Shown here one piece after another: positions 44,255 to 52,065 of a DNA stretch of 64,000 nucleotides. This DNA comes from Bordetella genomosp. 8 (GTDB taxonomy: Bacteria; Pseudomonadota; Gammaproteobacteria; Burkholderiales; Burkholderiaceae_B), in assembly GCF_002119685.1 (NCBI RefSeq), contig NZ_CP021108.1, forward strand, positions 2,170,001-2,234,000, in the 5' to 3' direction. Numbering within the stretch: position 1 is the first letter of the stretch; every line of letters begins with the position of its first letter. The notes under the pieces are model-generated. The model made no database searches. It saw only the letters and a program-made list of their open reading frames with translations, and had not been told where the DNA came from. Made by a program: the position numbers and the translations under genes.

Positions 44255-44440
44255 TCAGCGCTTCTGGTCCGAACCCTGGCGTTGTTGGCCCGGCTGCTGG
44301 TCGGAGCGGTTCTGCTGCTGCTGCTGTTGGTGGGAGCGTTGTTGGTTCTGGTTGTGCTGCTGGCCGCCCTGGCCTTCCTGGCTGTGCTGGCGCTGGCCTT
44401 GTTGGTTTTGCTGGTTCTGCTGATTGCTTTGCTGCTTCAT
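44255..44440 (-). CDS. Small glutamine-rich, low-complexity protein, 61 residues
   Basis: The product is MKQQSNQQNQ... through a run of six Gln (QQQQQQN) to GSDQKR: about half of the residues are Gln, with Asn, Ser, Arg and His, and no hydrophobic residues after the Met. AAAGGAG lies seven bases before ATG 44440, and a hairpin follows the stop, so it is probably a genuine gene. It has no signal peptide. It is presumably disordered and soluble, resembling prion-like Q/N-rich tracts or stress-type acid/desiccation peptides; function unknown. It lies just downstream of dnaE2 on the same strand with 140 bases between. Confidence 0.65.
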   Translation of the reverse strand: MKQQSNQQNQQNQQGQRQHSQEGQGGQQHNQNQQRSHQQQQQQNRSDQQPGQQRQGSDQKR

Positions 44441-44580
44441 TGCTGGCTCCTTTTGCATAAATACCCCGGCGTCCGCACGCGGCTGGGCGCGCGTCGGCGG
44501 CGGGAAGAATGCGGAAATGGATCCGCGCCTGTTGGGCAGCAAACGCTGTGCCGGCGCGGCTCCGGCGTGTGCGCTGCTCT

Positions 44581-47500
44581 TCAGTGGAAGTCCCGGCTGG
44601 CGACCGAGAGCGTGCCCAGCAGTGGCGTCAGGTCGACCAGGCGATGGGCGATCAGGTGGCGTACGTTGCTGACGTTCTGCCAGACCCCGTACACCCCCAG
44701 CAGCGTGGACGCCAGCAGCTCTTTGCGCTGCCTGTCGATCAGTTCGCGCCGCACCACCACATTGACCGCGCCGGTTTCGTCTTCGATGGAAACGAAGATC
44801 GTGCCATTGGCCGTACCGGGTCGTTGCCGCACCGTGACCAGGCCACAGGCGCGCGCCAGCCGCTTGTCGGGATAGGCGCTGAGCGTTTCCGCCGTTTCGA
44901 AGCGGCGCGCTTTCAGCTTGTCGCGCAGCAAGGCCAGGGGATGGCGGTGCAGCGTGAAGCGCAGCGAACGGTAATCGTCGGCGATGGTCTGGCCTTCGGT
45001 GGGCAGGGGCAGTTCGGGCGCCTGGGTTTCCATGATGGCGGCATCGCGCAGCAGGCCTTTGGCGGGCGGTCCCGCCGCCGCTTCCCAACGTGCCTGGCGG
45101 CGATGGCCGGCCAGGGCAATCAGGGCGTCGGCCGCCGCCAGCGCGTCCAGGTCGTGGCGACTGAGATCCGCGCGCCGCGCCAGATCCGCGGTGTGCGCGT
45201 AAGGCTGCCGCAGCCGCGCGGTGGCGATGCGCAGCGCCGCCGCTTCGGACATGCCCTTGACCAGGTTCAATCCCAGCCGCACGGCGGGCCGGCCCTTGGC
45301 GGCGGCATGGGTGAAGTCCAGCCGGCTGTCCCAATCGCTGGCGCAGACGTCCACTGGCAATACCGTCACGCCGTGGCGACGCGCATCCTGGATCAACTGC
45401 GCCGGCGCGTAGAAACCCATGGGTTGCGAATTCAGCAGCGCCGCCAGGAAGGCTTCCGGTTCATGCCGCTTGATCCATGAGCTGGCATAGGCCAGCAGGG
45501 CGAAGCTGGCGGCATGGCTTTCCGGAAAGCCGTATTCGCCGAAACCTTCGACCTGGCGGAAAATGGCCTCGGCGAATTCCTTGGCGTAGCCGCGTATCAG
45601 CATGCCGTCGACCAGCTTGTCGCGGAATTTGTGCACGCCGCCCTTGCGCCGCCACGCCGCCATGGAGCGGCGCAGTTCATCGGCTTCCCCACCGCTGAAG
45701 CCCGCCGCCACCATGGCGATCTGCATGACCTGCTCCTGGAAAATCGGCACGCCCATTGTGCGTTTCAGCACCGCGCGCACGTCTTCGCTGGGATAGGCTT
45801 CTTCTTCCAATCCCTGGCGCCGCCGCAGATAGGGATGCACCATGCCGCCCTGGATGGGGCCGGGCCGCACGATGGCGACTTCCACCACCAGGTCATAGAA
45901 TTCGCGCGGCCGCAGGCGCGGCAGCATGGTCATCTGCGCGCGCGATTCGATCTGGAACACGCCTATCGTGTCGGCTTCGCAGATCATGTCGTAGGTGGGG
46001 GTATCGTGCGGCGGTATGTCCTGCATGGCGAAGGCGTGGCCGCGCCGCAGCGATATCAGTTCCAGCGCGCGGCGGATGACCGAAAGCATGCCCAGGGCCA
46101 GCACGTCCACCTTCAGCAGATGCATGGCGTCCAGGTCGTCCTTGTCCCACTGCACCACGCTGCGGCCTTCCATCGCGGCGTTTTCGATGGGCACCAGGCG
46201 CGACAATTTGCCGCGCGAGATCACGAAGCCGCCCGGATGCTGCGACAGATGCCGCGGAAATCCCATCAGCAGCGTGGCCAGCGCCGCCCACTGCCTGGCC
46301 ACGACGGATTCGGGATCCAGCCCGCAGGCCTGGAAGCCGTTCAGCAGGCCTTCGCGGCTGTCCCACCATTGATGCGCCTTGGCCACCGCGTCGACGATGG
46401 CCGGGTCCACGCCCAGCGCCTTGCCGGTATCGCGCAGCACGCTGCGCGGCCGGTAGGAGATCACCACCGCCGTCAGCGCGGCGCGCGCGCGGCCGTATTT
46501 TTCATAGATGTACTGGATGACCTCTTCGCGCCGCTGGTGCTCGAAATCGACATCGATGTCGGGCGGTTCGTTGCGTTCCTTGCTGATGAAGCGTTCGAAC
46601 AGCGAATTGCCGCGCGCCGGATCGACTTCGGTGATGCCCAGGCAATAGCACACCGCCGAATTGGCGGCCGATCCGCGCCCCTGGCACAGGATGCCTTGCG
46701 AACGCGCGAACTTGACGATGTCGTAGACCGTCAGGAAATACGCTTCGTAGCGCAGGTCCTGGATCAGCGCCAGTTCCTTTTCGACCTGCGCGGTGATGGC
46801 GGCGGGTATCTGTTCGCCGAAGCGGCGGTGCGCGCCGGCATAGGCTTCGGCGCGCAGGTAGGAGGCCGGCGTGGTGCCGGGCGGCACGATTTCGTCGGGA
46901 TACTGGTAGCGCAGCTCGTCCAGGTTGAAGGTGCAGCGGTTGGCGATTTCCAGGGTCTGGCGCAGCGCTTCCGGGGAATAGAGCTGGGCCAGTTGCAGGC
47001 GCGAACGCAAGTGGCGTTCGGCATTGGCGGCCAGCGCGTAGCCGCATTCGCTGACCGGCTTGCCCAGGCGGATGGCGGTCAGCGTGTCGTGCAGCGGCTT
47101 GCGTGAACGGACATGCATTTCCGCCAGGCCCAGCGCGGTGATCGGCAAGCCGCAGGCGCGCGCGGTGTCTTCCACGGTGGCGCGATGCAGGTCGTCGCGC
47201 GACTGGTGCCTGGCCATCAGTCCCATCCACGCGCGGCCGGGAAATACCTGCTCCAGCCAGCGTGCCTGGGCGGCCAGCCGGCCGGCGTCGATGTCTTGCG
47301 CCGGCGCCAGGATGGCCAGGCATTCGGGCAGGCCGGCCAGGTGCGCATATTCCGCCGGCGGCCGTTCCAGCTGGGAAGGCGCAAGCAGGTATGAGCCTTT
47401 TATGGCCGCGCCGGTGCGCGCCATGGTGATCAATTCGCAAAGATTGCCGTAGCCTTCGCGGGTCTGGGCCAGCAGGATCAGGCGTGTGGGGTCGGGGTGC

Positions 47501-47751
47501 GCGGGATCGTTTAGTTCGAAATAGCTGCCGATGATCAGGGGCAGCTTGAGCGTTTTCGCTTCGACGTGCGCGCGCACCACGCCGGCCACCGAGCATTCGT
47601 CGGTGATGGCCAGGGCGGCATAACCCAATTCCGCGGCGCGCGTCACCAGTTCTTCCGCATGCGAGGCGCCGCGCAGGAAGGTGAAGTTGGTCATGCACCC
47701 CAGTTCCGCGTAGGCGGGAATCATGGCGATGGATTCATCGGATGCTTGCAT
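44581..47751 (-). CDS. dnaE2: Error-prone DNA polymerase DnaE2
   Basis: 1056 residues of the C-family polymerase. The PHP domain fills the first 250 residues; CQGRGSAANSAVCY (356-369) and PDIDVDF (397-403) belong to the palm with its catalytic aspartates. The later VRPGPIQGGMVHPYLRRRQG and GFSGGEADELRRSMA are DnaE fingers motifs. The C-terminal OB domain (LVTVRQRPGTANGTIFVSIEDE) is present. DnaE2 copies past DNA lesions together with ImuB. ATG 47751 lies 20 bases after the imuB stop; ATG 47724 is a possible alternative. Third gene of the SOS cassette. Confidence 0.95.
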   Translation of the reverse strand: MQASDESIAMIPAYAELGCMTNFTFLRGASHAEELVTRAAELGYAALAITDECSVAGVVRAHVEAKTLKLPLIIGSYFELNDPAHPDPTRLILLAQTREGYGNLCELITMARTGAAIKGSYLLAPSQLERPPAEYAHLAGLPECLAILAPAQDIDAGRLAAQARWLEQVFPGRAWMGLMARHQSRDDLHRATVEDTARACGLPITALGLAEMHVRSRKPLHDTLTAIRLGKPVSECGYALAANAERHLRSRLQLAQLYSPEALRQTLEIANRCTFNLDELRYQYPDEIVPPGTTPASYLRAEAYAGAHRRFGEQIPAAITAQVEKELALIQDLRYEAYFLTVYDIVKFARSQGILCQGRGSAANSAVCYCLGITEVDPARGNSLFERFISKERNEPPDIDVDFEHQRREEVIQYIYEKYGRARAALTAVVISYRPRSVLRDTGKALGVDPAIVDAVAKAHQWWDSREGLLNGFQACGLDPESVVARQWAALATLLMGFPRHLSQHPGGFVISRGKLSRLVPIENAAMEGRSVVQWDKDDLDAMHLLKVDVLALGMLSVIRRALELISLRRGHAFAMQDIPPHDTPTYDMICEADTIGVFQIESRAQMTMLPRLRPREFYDLVVEVAIVRPGPIQGGMVHPYLRRRQGLEEEAYPSEDVRAVLKRTMGVPIFQEQVMQIAMVAAGFSGGEADELRRSMAAWRRKGGVHKFRDKLVDGMLIRGYAKEFAEAIFRQVEGFGEYGFPESHAASFALLAYASSWIKRHEPEAFLAALLNSQPMGFYAPAQLIQDARRHGVTVLPVDVCASDWDSRLDFTHAAAKGRPAVRLGLNLVKGMSEAAALRIATARLRQPYAHTADLARRADLSRHDLDALAAADALIALAGHRRQARWEAAAGPPAKGLLRDAAIMETQAPELPLPTEGQTIADDYRSLRFTLHRHPLALLRDKLKARRFETAETLSAYPDKRLARACGLVTVRQRPGTANGTIFVSIEDETGAVNVVVRRELIDRQRKELLASTLLGVYGVWQNVSNVRHLIAHRLVDLTPLLGTLSVASRDFH

Positions 47752-47771
47752 GGCGTGTCCGGTTCGGCGTG

Positions 47772-49232
47772 TCAGGCGTACAGCCCATGCAGATACCAGC
47801 GCGCATCGTCCACGCCGCGTTCGCGGTAGACCCAATAGCGCGCGGCGTGGTCATCTTCCGCCACGAAATAATCGCGTACCGCCGCGGCTTCGTCCCACCA
47901 GCCGCTTTCGATGCGTTCCGGACCGCGCACCAGTTTCAATGGCGTTCCGTACACGGGCCGATGGCGTCGCACTTGCAGCGGCTGTGGCGGATTGAGCAGC
48001 CAGAAGGGACGGTCCAGCGTGGGCGCGGGCTCGCTGGACCCGGCCGCGCCATGCATGCCGGTCCAGCGATTGGCGACTTCGGGCCGATGATCGGCGACGG
48101 GGTCGGGACGCAGTACCCGGTCGGCGCCCAGCCGGGCCGTCAGCATGTCCAGCAGGCGCGCGCGTTCGCTGGCGACCTGGGCCGGTTCGGGAAACAGCGT
48201 GGTATTGGCCGCGGGTTGCGGGACCGTGTGCGGCGCGTCCAGCACGAGCGCGACCACCGGCGCCTGCAGCGTCATGCGATCCAGCCGTTCGCGCAGCAGG
48301 CCCAGCAGATGCGCCGGTTGCCAGGCCGGTTCGGCCAAGGTCAATTCCAGCAGGCTGGGGGGCCGCGCATGGCGGCCGCGTTCGTGCTCCAGGGCCAGCG
48401 TCAATCGCGGCACGGCGCGCTGGCGCGCGGTCAGCCAGCCGCTCATCTGTTCCACCAGTATGCGCGCCACCGCCAGCACCGCATCGGTGTGCTCGATGCG
48501 TTCGATCAATTCGAAGCGGCGCTTGAAGGCCAGTGGCGGAGAAATCCAGGCATGCGCCTGCGCCGCGTCGCCATAAGCGGCATCCAGGGTTTTCAGCAGC
48601 GCCGTTCCGCAGCGGCGCTGCAGGCCGGCGCGGGGCAGGCGGCGCAGGAAGCCGAAATCGCGGCAACCGATGCCGTGCAGCCATTCCAGATGGGGCTGGG
48701 CTTGCGGCAGCAGGGCGCAGGGCAGGGCGTCCAGGCGCCGCGCCAGGCGCGCCATCGTCAATGCATGGCGTGGCTCGGTATCGGCCCTGCGCGCCAATAG
48801 CCAGGCTCCGCCCGCGGTGGGCGCGATGCCCAGATGCGCCTGCAAGCCCAGGGTGCGCAACGTGCCGGCGACGCGGCGCGCCAGGGCGCGCGGCCCCCCG
48901 AATACGCGCAGGCTGGCGCCTACGTTCAGCAGCAGGGCGTGCTGGTCGCCGAGCGCGACGTCCGGCGTGTATTGCAGCAGGGCCAGCGCGGCGCCTTCCA
49001 ATGCCGCGCCTTCGGCCGCCAGGTCGCGGTCCAGCAAAATGGCGTGCGGCGCCAGGGCATTGGCGCCGGCGCGGCGCATGCCCAGGGTAATGCCATGGCT
49101 GGCGGCAGCCGGCGTCAGGGCCATGACGCATTCCTGCTCGATGACCGCGCATGCCGTGACCTCCAGGGGCCACGGCGGATGCAGGGCATCAAGCGCCAGC
49201 CTCGGCAGGTAGACGGCGATCCAGAGTTGCAT
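47772..49232 (-). CDS. imuB: ImuB, catalytically inactive Y-family polymerase homologue
   Basis: 486 residues. The N-terminus MQLWIAVYLPRLALDAL replaces the DIDMDAFYA of active Y-family polymerases, and the palm motif reads VALGDQHALLLNVGASLRVF instead of LSLDEAYLD: the metal-binding acids are missing. The C-terminal ImuB-type extension (GTPLKLVRGPERIESGWWD ... ARYWVYRERG ... WYLHGLYA) is complete. In other bacteria ImuB links DnaE2 and ImuA to the sliding clamp. ATG 49232 was chosen; it overlaps the end of imuA by 44 bases. Confidence 0.93.
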   Translation of the reverse strand: MQLWIAVYLPRLALDALHPPWPLEVTACAVIEQECVMALTPAAASHGITLGMRRAGANALAPHAILLDRDLAAEGAALEGAALALLQYTPDVALGDQHALLLNVGASLRVFGGPRALARRVAGTLRTLGLQAHLGIAPTAGGAWLLARRADTEPRHALTMARLARRLDALPCALLPQAQPHLEWLHGIGCRDFGFLRRLPRAGLQRRCGTALLKTLDAAYGDAAQAHAWISPPLAFKRRFELIERIEHTDAVLAVARILVEQMSGWLTARQRAVPRLTLALEHERGRHARPPSLLELTLAEPAWQPAHLLGLLRERLDRMTLQAPVVALVLDAPHTVPQPAANTTLFPEPAQVASERARLLDMLTARLGADRVLRPDPVADHRPEVANRWTGMHGAAGSSEPAPTLDRPFWLLNPPQPLQVRRHRPVYGTPLKLVRGPERIESGWWDEAAAVRDYFVAEDDHAARYWVYRERGVDDARWYLHGLYA

Positions 49233-49908
49233 GGTGATCGAAAACAAGGTCGTGCGTGGGCCGTGCGATGTCCCGCACGGGCGCGCGCCGGTCCAGTGCG
49301 ATATACAGGGAATGTCCGCACACCGGCCCGCGGCGCTTGACGATATCCACCTGCAATCCGTCGCCGGCCGGCGCCAGCGCCAGGCGCAGTGGCGCCGGCG
49401 ATGCCTGGGCGCCGGCGCGCGCCGGACGCAGGCAGAAGAACAGGGTGGCGCCGGTCTGCGCCGCAAGATGCAGCCGCCGCAGGGATTCCGGCTGCGCCTG
49501 CGGCAGCCAGCACAGCAGGGCGGCGCAGCTGCCGTTTTTCAGCACCTGTTCCGCCGACCACAGGGCATCCGCCGGGCGTTCCGGGTTTACCCACAGCAGC
49601 CGGGCGGGGTCCAGCCCCCAGCTGGTCCATGCCGCGATATTGGGCACGCAGGGCGGCTGGACCAGTACGATGCTGCCTTCCCTGTCCAGGGCCTGCAACG
49701 CCGGCCGCAGCAGGCGTATTTCACCGATGCCGGGGCGCGGCAGCAGCAATTCGTTCAAGGCCGAGGGCGGCCAGCCCCCGCCGGGCAATTCCTTTTCCAG
49801 ATCCGGATACCCCGTCGGCACCGCCGCCCGCGCCGTGCGCGCGAACTGCGTCCCCCGCCACAGGGCGGGATGGATCTGTTCGGGCGGCGGCATGGAAAGC
49901 GACGGCAT
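49189..49908 (-). CDS. imuA: ImuA, RecA-like accessory protein of the SOS mutasome
   Basis: 239 residues. The PTGYPDLEKELPGGGWPPSALNELL segment (quoted only in part, about 34-58) is the RecA/SulA-like start of proteobacterial ImuA. GSCAALLCWLPQAQPESLRRLHLAAQ and TLFFCLRP follow. It lacks a full Walker A but keeps the GG loop. Needed with ImuB and DnaE2 for induced mutagenesis in characterised systems. ATG 49908 is 67 bases downstream of the LexA box. Confidence 0.9.
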   Translation of the reverse strand: MPSLSMPPPEQIHPALWRGTQFARTARAAVPTGYPDLEKELPGGGWPPSALNELLLPRPGIGEIRLLRPALQALDREGSIVLVQPPCVPNIAAWTSWGLDPARLLWVNPERPADALWSAEQVLKNGSCAALLCWLPQAQPESLRRLHLAAQTGATLFFCLRPARAGAQASPAPLRLALAPAGDGLQVDIVKRRGPVCGHSLYIALDRRAPVRDIARPTHDLVFDHHATLDRRLPAEAGA

Positions 49909-49974
49909 GACGGCGGAGCAAGGGCGGAAACGCCCGGCGGTAAGGGCCGGGCGCAACGGTTGGGAGCAGTGATC

Positions 49975-49994
49975 TACTGGACAAATATACAGTA
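49975..49994. promoter_or_regulatory. LexA (SOS) box upstream of imuA
   Basis: TACTGGACAAATATACAGTA keeps both outer half-sites (TACTG and CAGTA) of the gammaproteobacterial/betaproteobacterial LexA consensus CTGT-N8-ACAG, with one change (CTGG). It lies 67 bases upstream of imuA and is flanked by AT-rich DNA, so it should overlap the cassette's promoter. Confidence 0.88.
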
Positions 49995-50152
49995 AAAATC
50001 CCGCGAAACCGTATCGGCTTGCAAGCCCGCGCCAAGGTAGAGCAGGGGCGCTATATGCTGTGATTCACGTCCTTCATGGAAACGTCGGCGTACCATCTAT
50101 TGAACTTCGACGGTTCGGCGTCATCTCATTCGCATTGACGGGAGGATTCCCT

Positions 50153-51154
50153 ATGCGCTCCATCTACTCAAAGTCCATCGCCGGCTCGATGCTGCTGTCC
50201 GCCTGCCTGCTCCTGGGCGGCAACGCCCATGCGGCGGAGGCCACGCCCGATCAGGTGTACCAGGCCGCGCAGGCGGGAAATTATCGCGAAGCCCAGGCGA
50301 TGATGGACCAGATCCTGCGCGATCATCCGAACAGCGCCAAGGCGCATTTCGTGGAAGCGGAATTACTGGGCAAGCAAGGCAAGCTGCAGCAGGCCCAGGC
50401 GGAACTCAATACCGCGATCCGCCTGGATCCCAGCCAGAATTTCGCCCGTCCGGGCGCCGTGGACGAACTGCGCAGCCTGATCGCTTCGAACGGCAACGCA
50501 TCGCGCGCGCAAGGCACGTTTTCCGGCATTCCCTGGGGGATGGTGCTGGCGATCGCCGGGCTGTTGATCGTCGTGTCCCTGGTCATGCGCGCACGCAGGC
50601 GCGCCAACGGCGCGGCCGGACCCTATGGCGGTCCCAACGGCGGCTACGGTCCCATGCGTACGTCCTCGCCTTACGGGCCTAATGGGCCTAACGGACCCTA
50701 CGGGCCGCAAGGCGGGGCTCCCGGCGCTCCCCAGGGCGGCTACGGCTATCCCGGCGGCGTCGCTCCTGGACAGGCCGGTCCCGGCATGGGCTCGGGCATC
50801 CTCGGCGGCCTGGCGACCGGGGCGGCGGTGGGCGCCGGCGTGGTCGCGGGAGAAGCCCTGATGGACCGCGTCCTGCATCGCGGTTCGGACAATGCAGGCA
50901 ATATCGGCAACGTCGATCCCGCGCGCGGCGCCGGCGCGGCGACTACCGGCGAACAAGGCTATGACATGGGCGGCAACGATTTCGGCCTGCGCGATGCCAG
51001 CTCCTGGGACGATGACGAAAAACGCAAGCTCGCCAACAACGACGGCGGCGACAACACCTGGAACGTGGGCAATCCCTGGGACGATGGTGGTTCTTCCAGC
51101 GATGGCGGTTCCTGGGACGACGGCAGCAGCAGCGGATCCGACGATTGGACCTGA
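50153..51154 (+). CDS. Exported TPR protein with membrane segment and glycine-rich domain
   Basis: 333 residues. Signal peptide (SMLLSACLLLGGNAHA), TPR-like helices (about 30-92: QVYQAAQAGNYREAQAMMDQ ... QAQAELNTAIRLDP), a membrane segment (126-145) and an Arg-rich stop-transfer (RARRRANG). A Gly/Pro/Tyr-rich region (GYGP, YGPNGPNG) precedes a second apolar helix (GLATGAAVGAGVVAGEALM). The tail is acidic and Asp/Ser/Gly-rich (DDGGSSSDGGSWDDG). GGAGGATTCCCT precedes ATG 50153. The tail resembles those of DUF-type TPM-like or YgcG-like proteins, but I do not know the function. A terminator follows. Confidence 0.8.
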   Translation: MRSIYSKSIAGSMLLSACLLLGGNAHAAEATPDQVYQAAQAGNYREAQAMMDQILRDHPNSAKAHFVEAELLGKQGKLQQAQAELNTAIRLDPSQNFARPGAVDELRSLIASNGNASRAQGTFSGIPWGMVLAIAGLLIVVSLVMRARRRANGAAGPYGGPNGGYGPMRTSSPYGPNGPNGPYGPQGGAPGAPQGGYGYPGGVAPGQAGPGMGSGILGGLATGAAVGAGVVAGEALMDRVLHRGSDNAGNIGNVDPARGAGAATTGEQGYDMGGNDFGLRDASSWDDDEKRKLANNDGGDNTWNVGNPWDDGGSSSDGGSWDDGSSSGSDDWT

Positions 51155-51186
51155 GCAGGTCCGCACACGAAAGGATGTCGATATCC

Positions 51187-51211
51187 AAAGCCGGCGCAAG
51201 CCGGCTTTTTT
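51187..51211 (+). terminator. Rho-independent terminator after the TPR gene
   Basis: AAAGCCGGC (51187-51195), loop GCAA, GCCGGCTTT (51200-51208), then TTT: a perfect nine-base stem with a tetraloop and U-tract. Confidence 0.92.
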
Positions 51212-51248
51212 ACGCCCGCTGTCCATGTCCGCTGACGGGACCGTTCAG

Positions 51249-51308
51249 GCGACCCGGTCGGCGACCCGGTCGGCAACTCGGCAGGCGACCGTGCACGCGA
51301 CTGTTGAC
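51249..51308. repeat. Five degenerate 12-bp tandem repeats upstream of the PadR gene
   Basis: Units of 12 bases begin at 51249, 51261, 51273, 51285 and 51297. The first two are identical (GCGACCCGGTCG); the others are GCAACTCGGCAG, GCGACCGTGCAC and GCGACTGTTGAC. The last unit contains most of the -35 hexamer TTGACA. Confidence 0.8.
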
Positions 51309-51354
51309 ACGCTACTCAAGCGTGTATATCGTACGATATATGTCTTACGATATA
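51304..51354 (+). promoter_or_regulatory. Promoter and palindromic operator of the PadR/ferric reductase operon
   Basis: TTGACA (51304-51309) matches the -35 consensus; TATCGT lies 17 bases downstream at 51327. The -10 region is inside the perfect 16-base palindrome TATATCGTACGATATA (51325-51340). The right half-site TACGATATA recurs at 51346-51354, 14 bases later. Such an arrangement is expected for a self-repressing PadR-type regulator encoded 10 bases downstream. Confidence 0.75.
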
Positions 51355-51363
51355 GAGGACGTC

Positions 51364-52065
51364 ATGAACTTTCCTTTCCATCATTGGTTTTTCATGCGCC
51401 GCGCCATGGGCGGCATGGGCATGGGCGGCTGGGGCATGCATCACGGCATGGTCGGCCGCCACGGCGGCGGTCATCGCGGGCGCCACGGCCATCGCGGCGA
51501 TGACGGCGATCACGACGGCGGCGATCGCGGCTGGATACGCGGGCGCAAGTTCGGCGGCGACGAACTGCAGCTGATGCTGCTGGGCATCCTGGAAAAAAAT
51601 CCCAGCCATGGCTATGAGTTGATCAAGGCCCTGGGCGCGATGAGCAGCGGCTTCTACACACCCAGCCCCGGCATGATCTATCCCGCGCTGACCTACCTGG
51701 AAGAAATCGGCTACGCCACCGTTGAACTCGAAGGCAGCAAGAAGCGCTATCACCTGTCGGAAGAAGGCCGCGCGCATCTGGACGCCAACCGTGACAGGCT
51801 CGACATGATGTTCGGCAAGCTCAAGCACGTGGCCCGGAAAATGGAATGGATGCGCCGCGCGTGGACGGGCCAGCCCATGGAAGCCGGCCCGGAAGGCGAA
51901 GACGTCGCCACCGGCTGGGTACCCGAACTCGTGCAGGCCAGGCAGGCGCTGAAGCAGGCCGTATTCCGTCGCGACGACGCGGACCCCGCGGAACAACGCC
52001 GCATCGCCGCCATCCTGATGCGAGCAGTGCGGGAAATCGAAGGCGACGGCACGGAGCAAGCATGA
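51364..52065 (+). CDS. PadR family metal-responsive repressor, YqjI-like
   Basis: 233 residues. The first about 58 residues are a His/Gly/Met/Asp-rich sensor (MNFPFHHWFFMRR..., GMHHGMVGRHGGGHRGRHGH, DDGDHDGGDRG). A PadR winged helix-turn-helix follows (ELQLMLLGILEKNPSHGYEL ... YTPSPGMIYPALTYLEEIG), then a C-terminal dimerisation helix. E. coli YqjI has the same architecture: it binds nickel and represses itself and yqjH, its ferric-chelate reductase. Here the two genes are in one operon, the reductase start overlapping this stop (ATGA). The promoter holds a perfect palindrome. Metal identity is inferred. Confidence 0.87.
   Translation: MNFPFHHWFFMRRAMGGMGMGGWGMHHGMVGRHGGGHRGRHGHRGDDGDHDGGDRGWIRGRKFGGDELQLMLLGILEKNPSHGYELIKALGAMSSGFYTPSPGMIYPALTYLEEIGYATVELEGSKKRYHLSEEGRAHLDANRDRLDMMFGKLKHVARKMEWMRRAWTGQPMEAGPEGEDVATGWVPELVQARQALKQAVFRRDDADPAEQRRIAAILMRAVREIEGDGTEQA

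Noticed and set aside
44213..44875. Leucine-rich plus-strand frame that could look like a multi-helix membrane protein
   Set aside because: The leucine runs are the antisense of CAG/CAA glutamine codons in the small Gln-rich gene; the latter has the ribosome-binding site.
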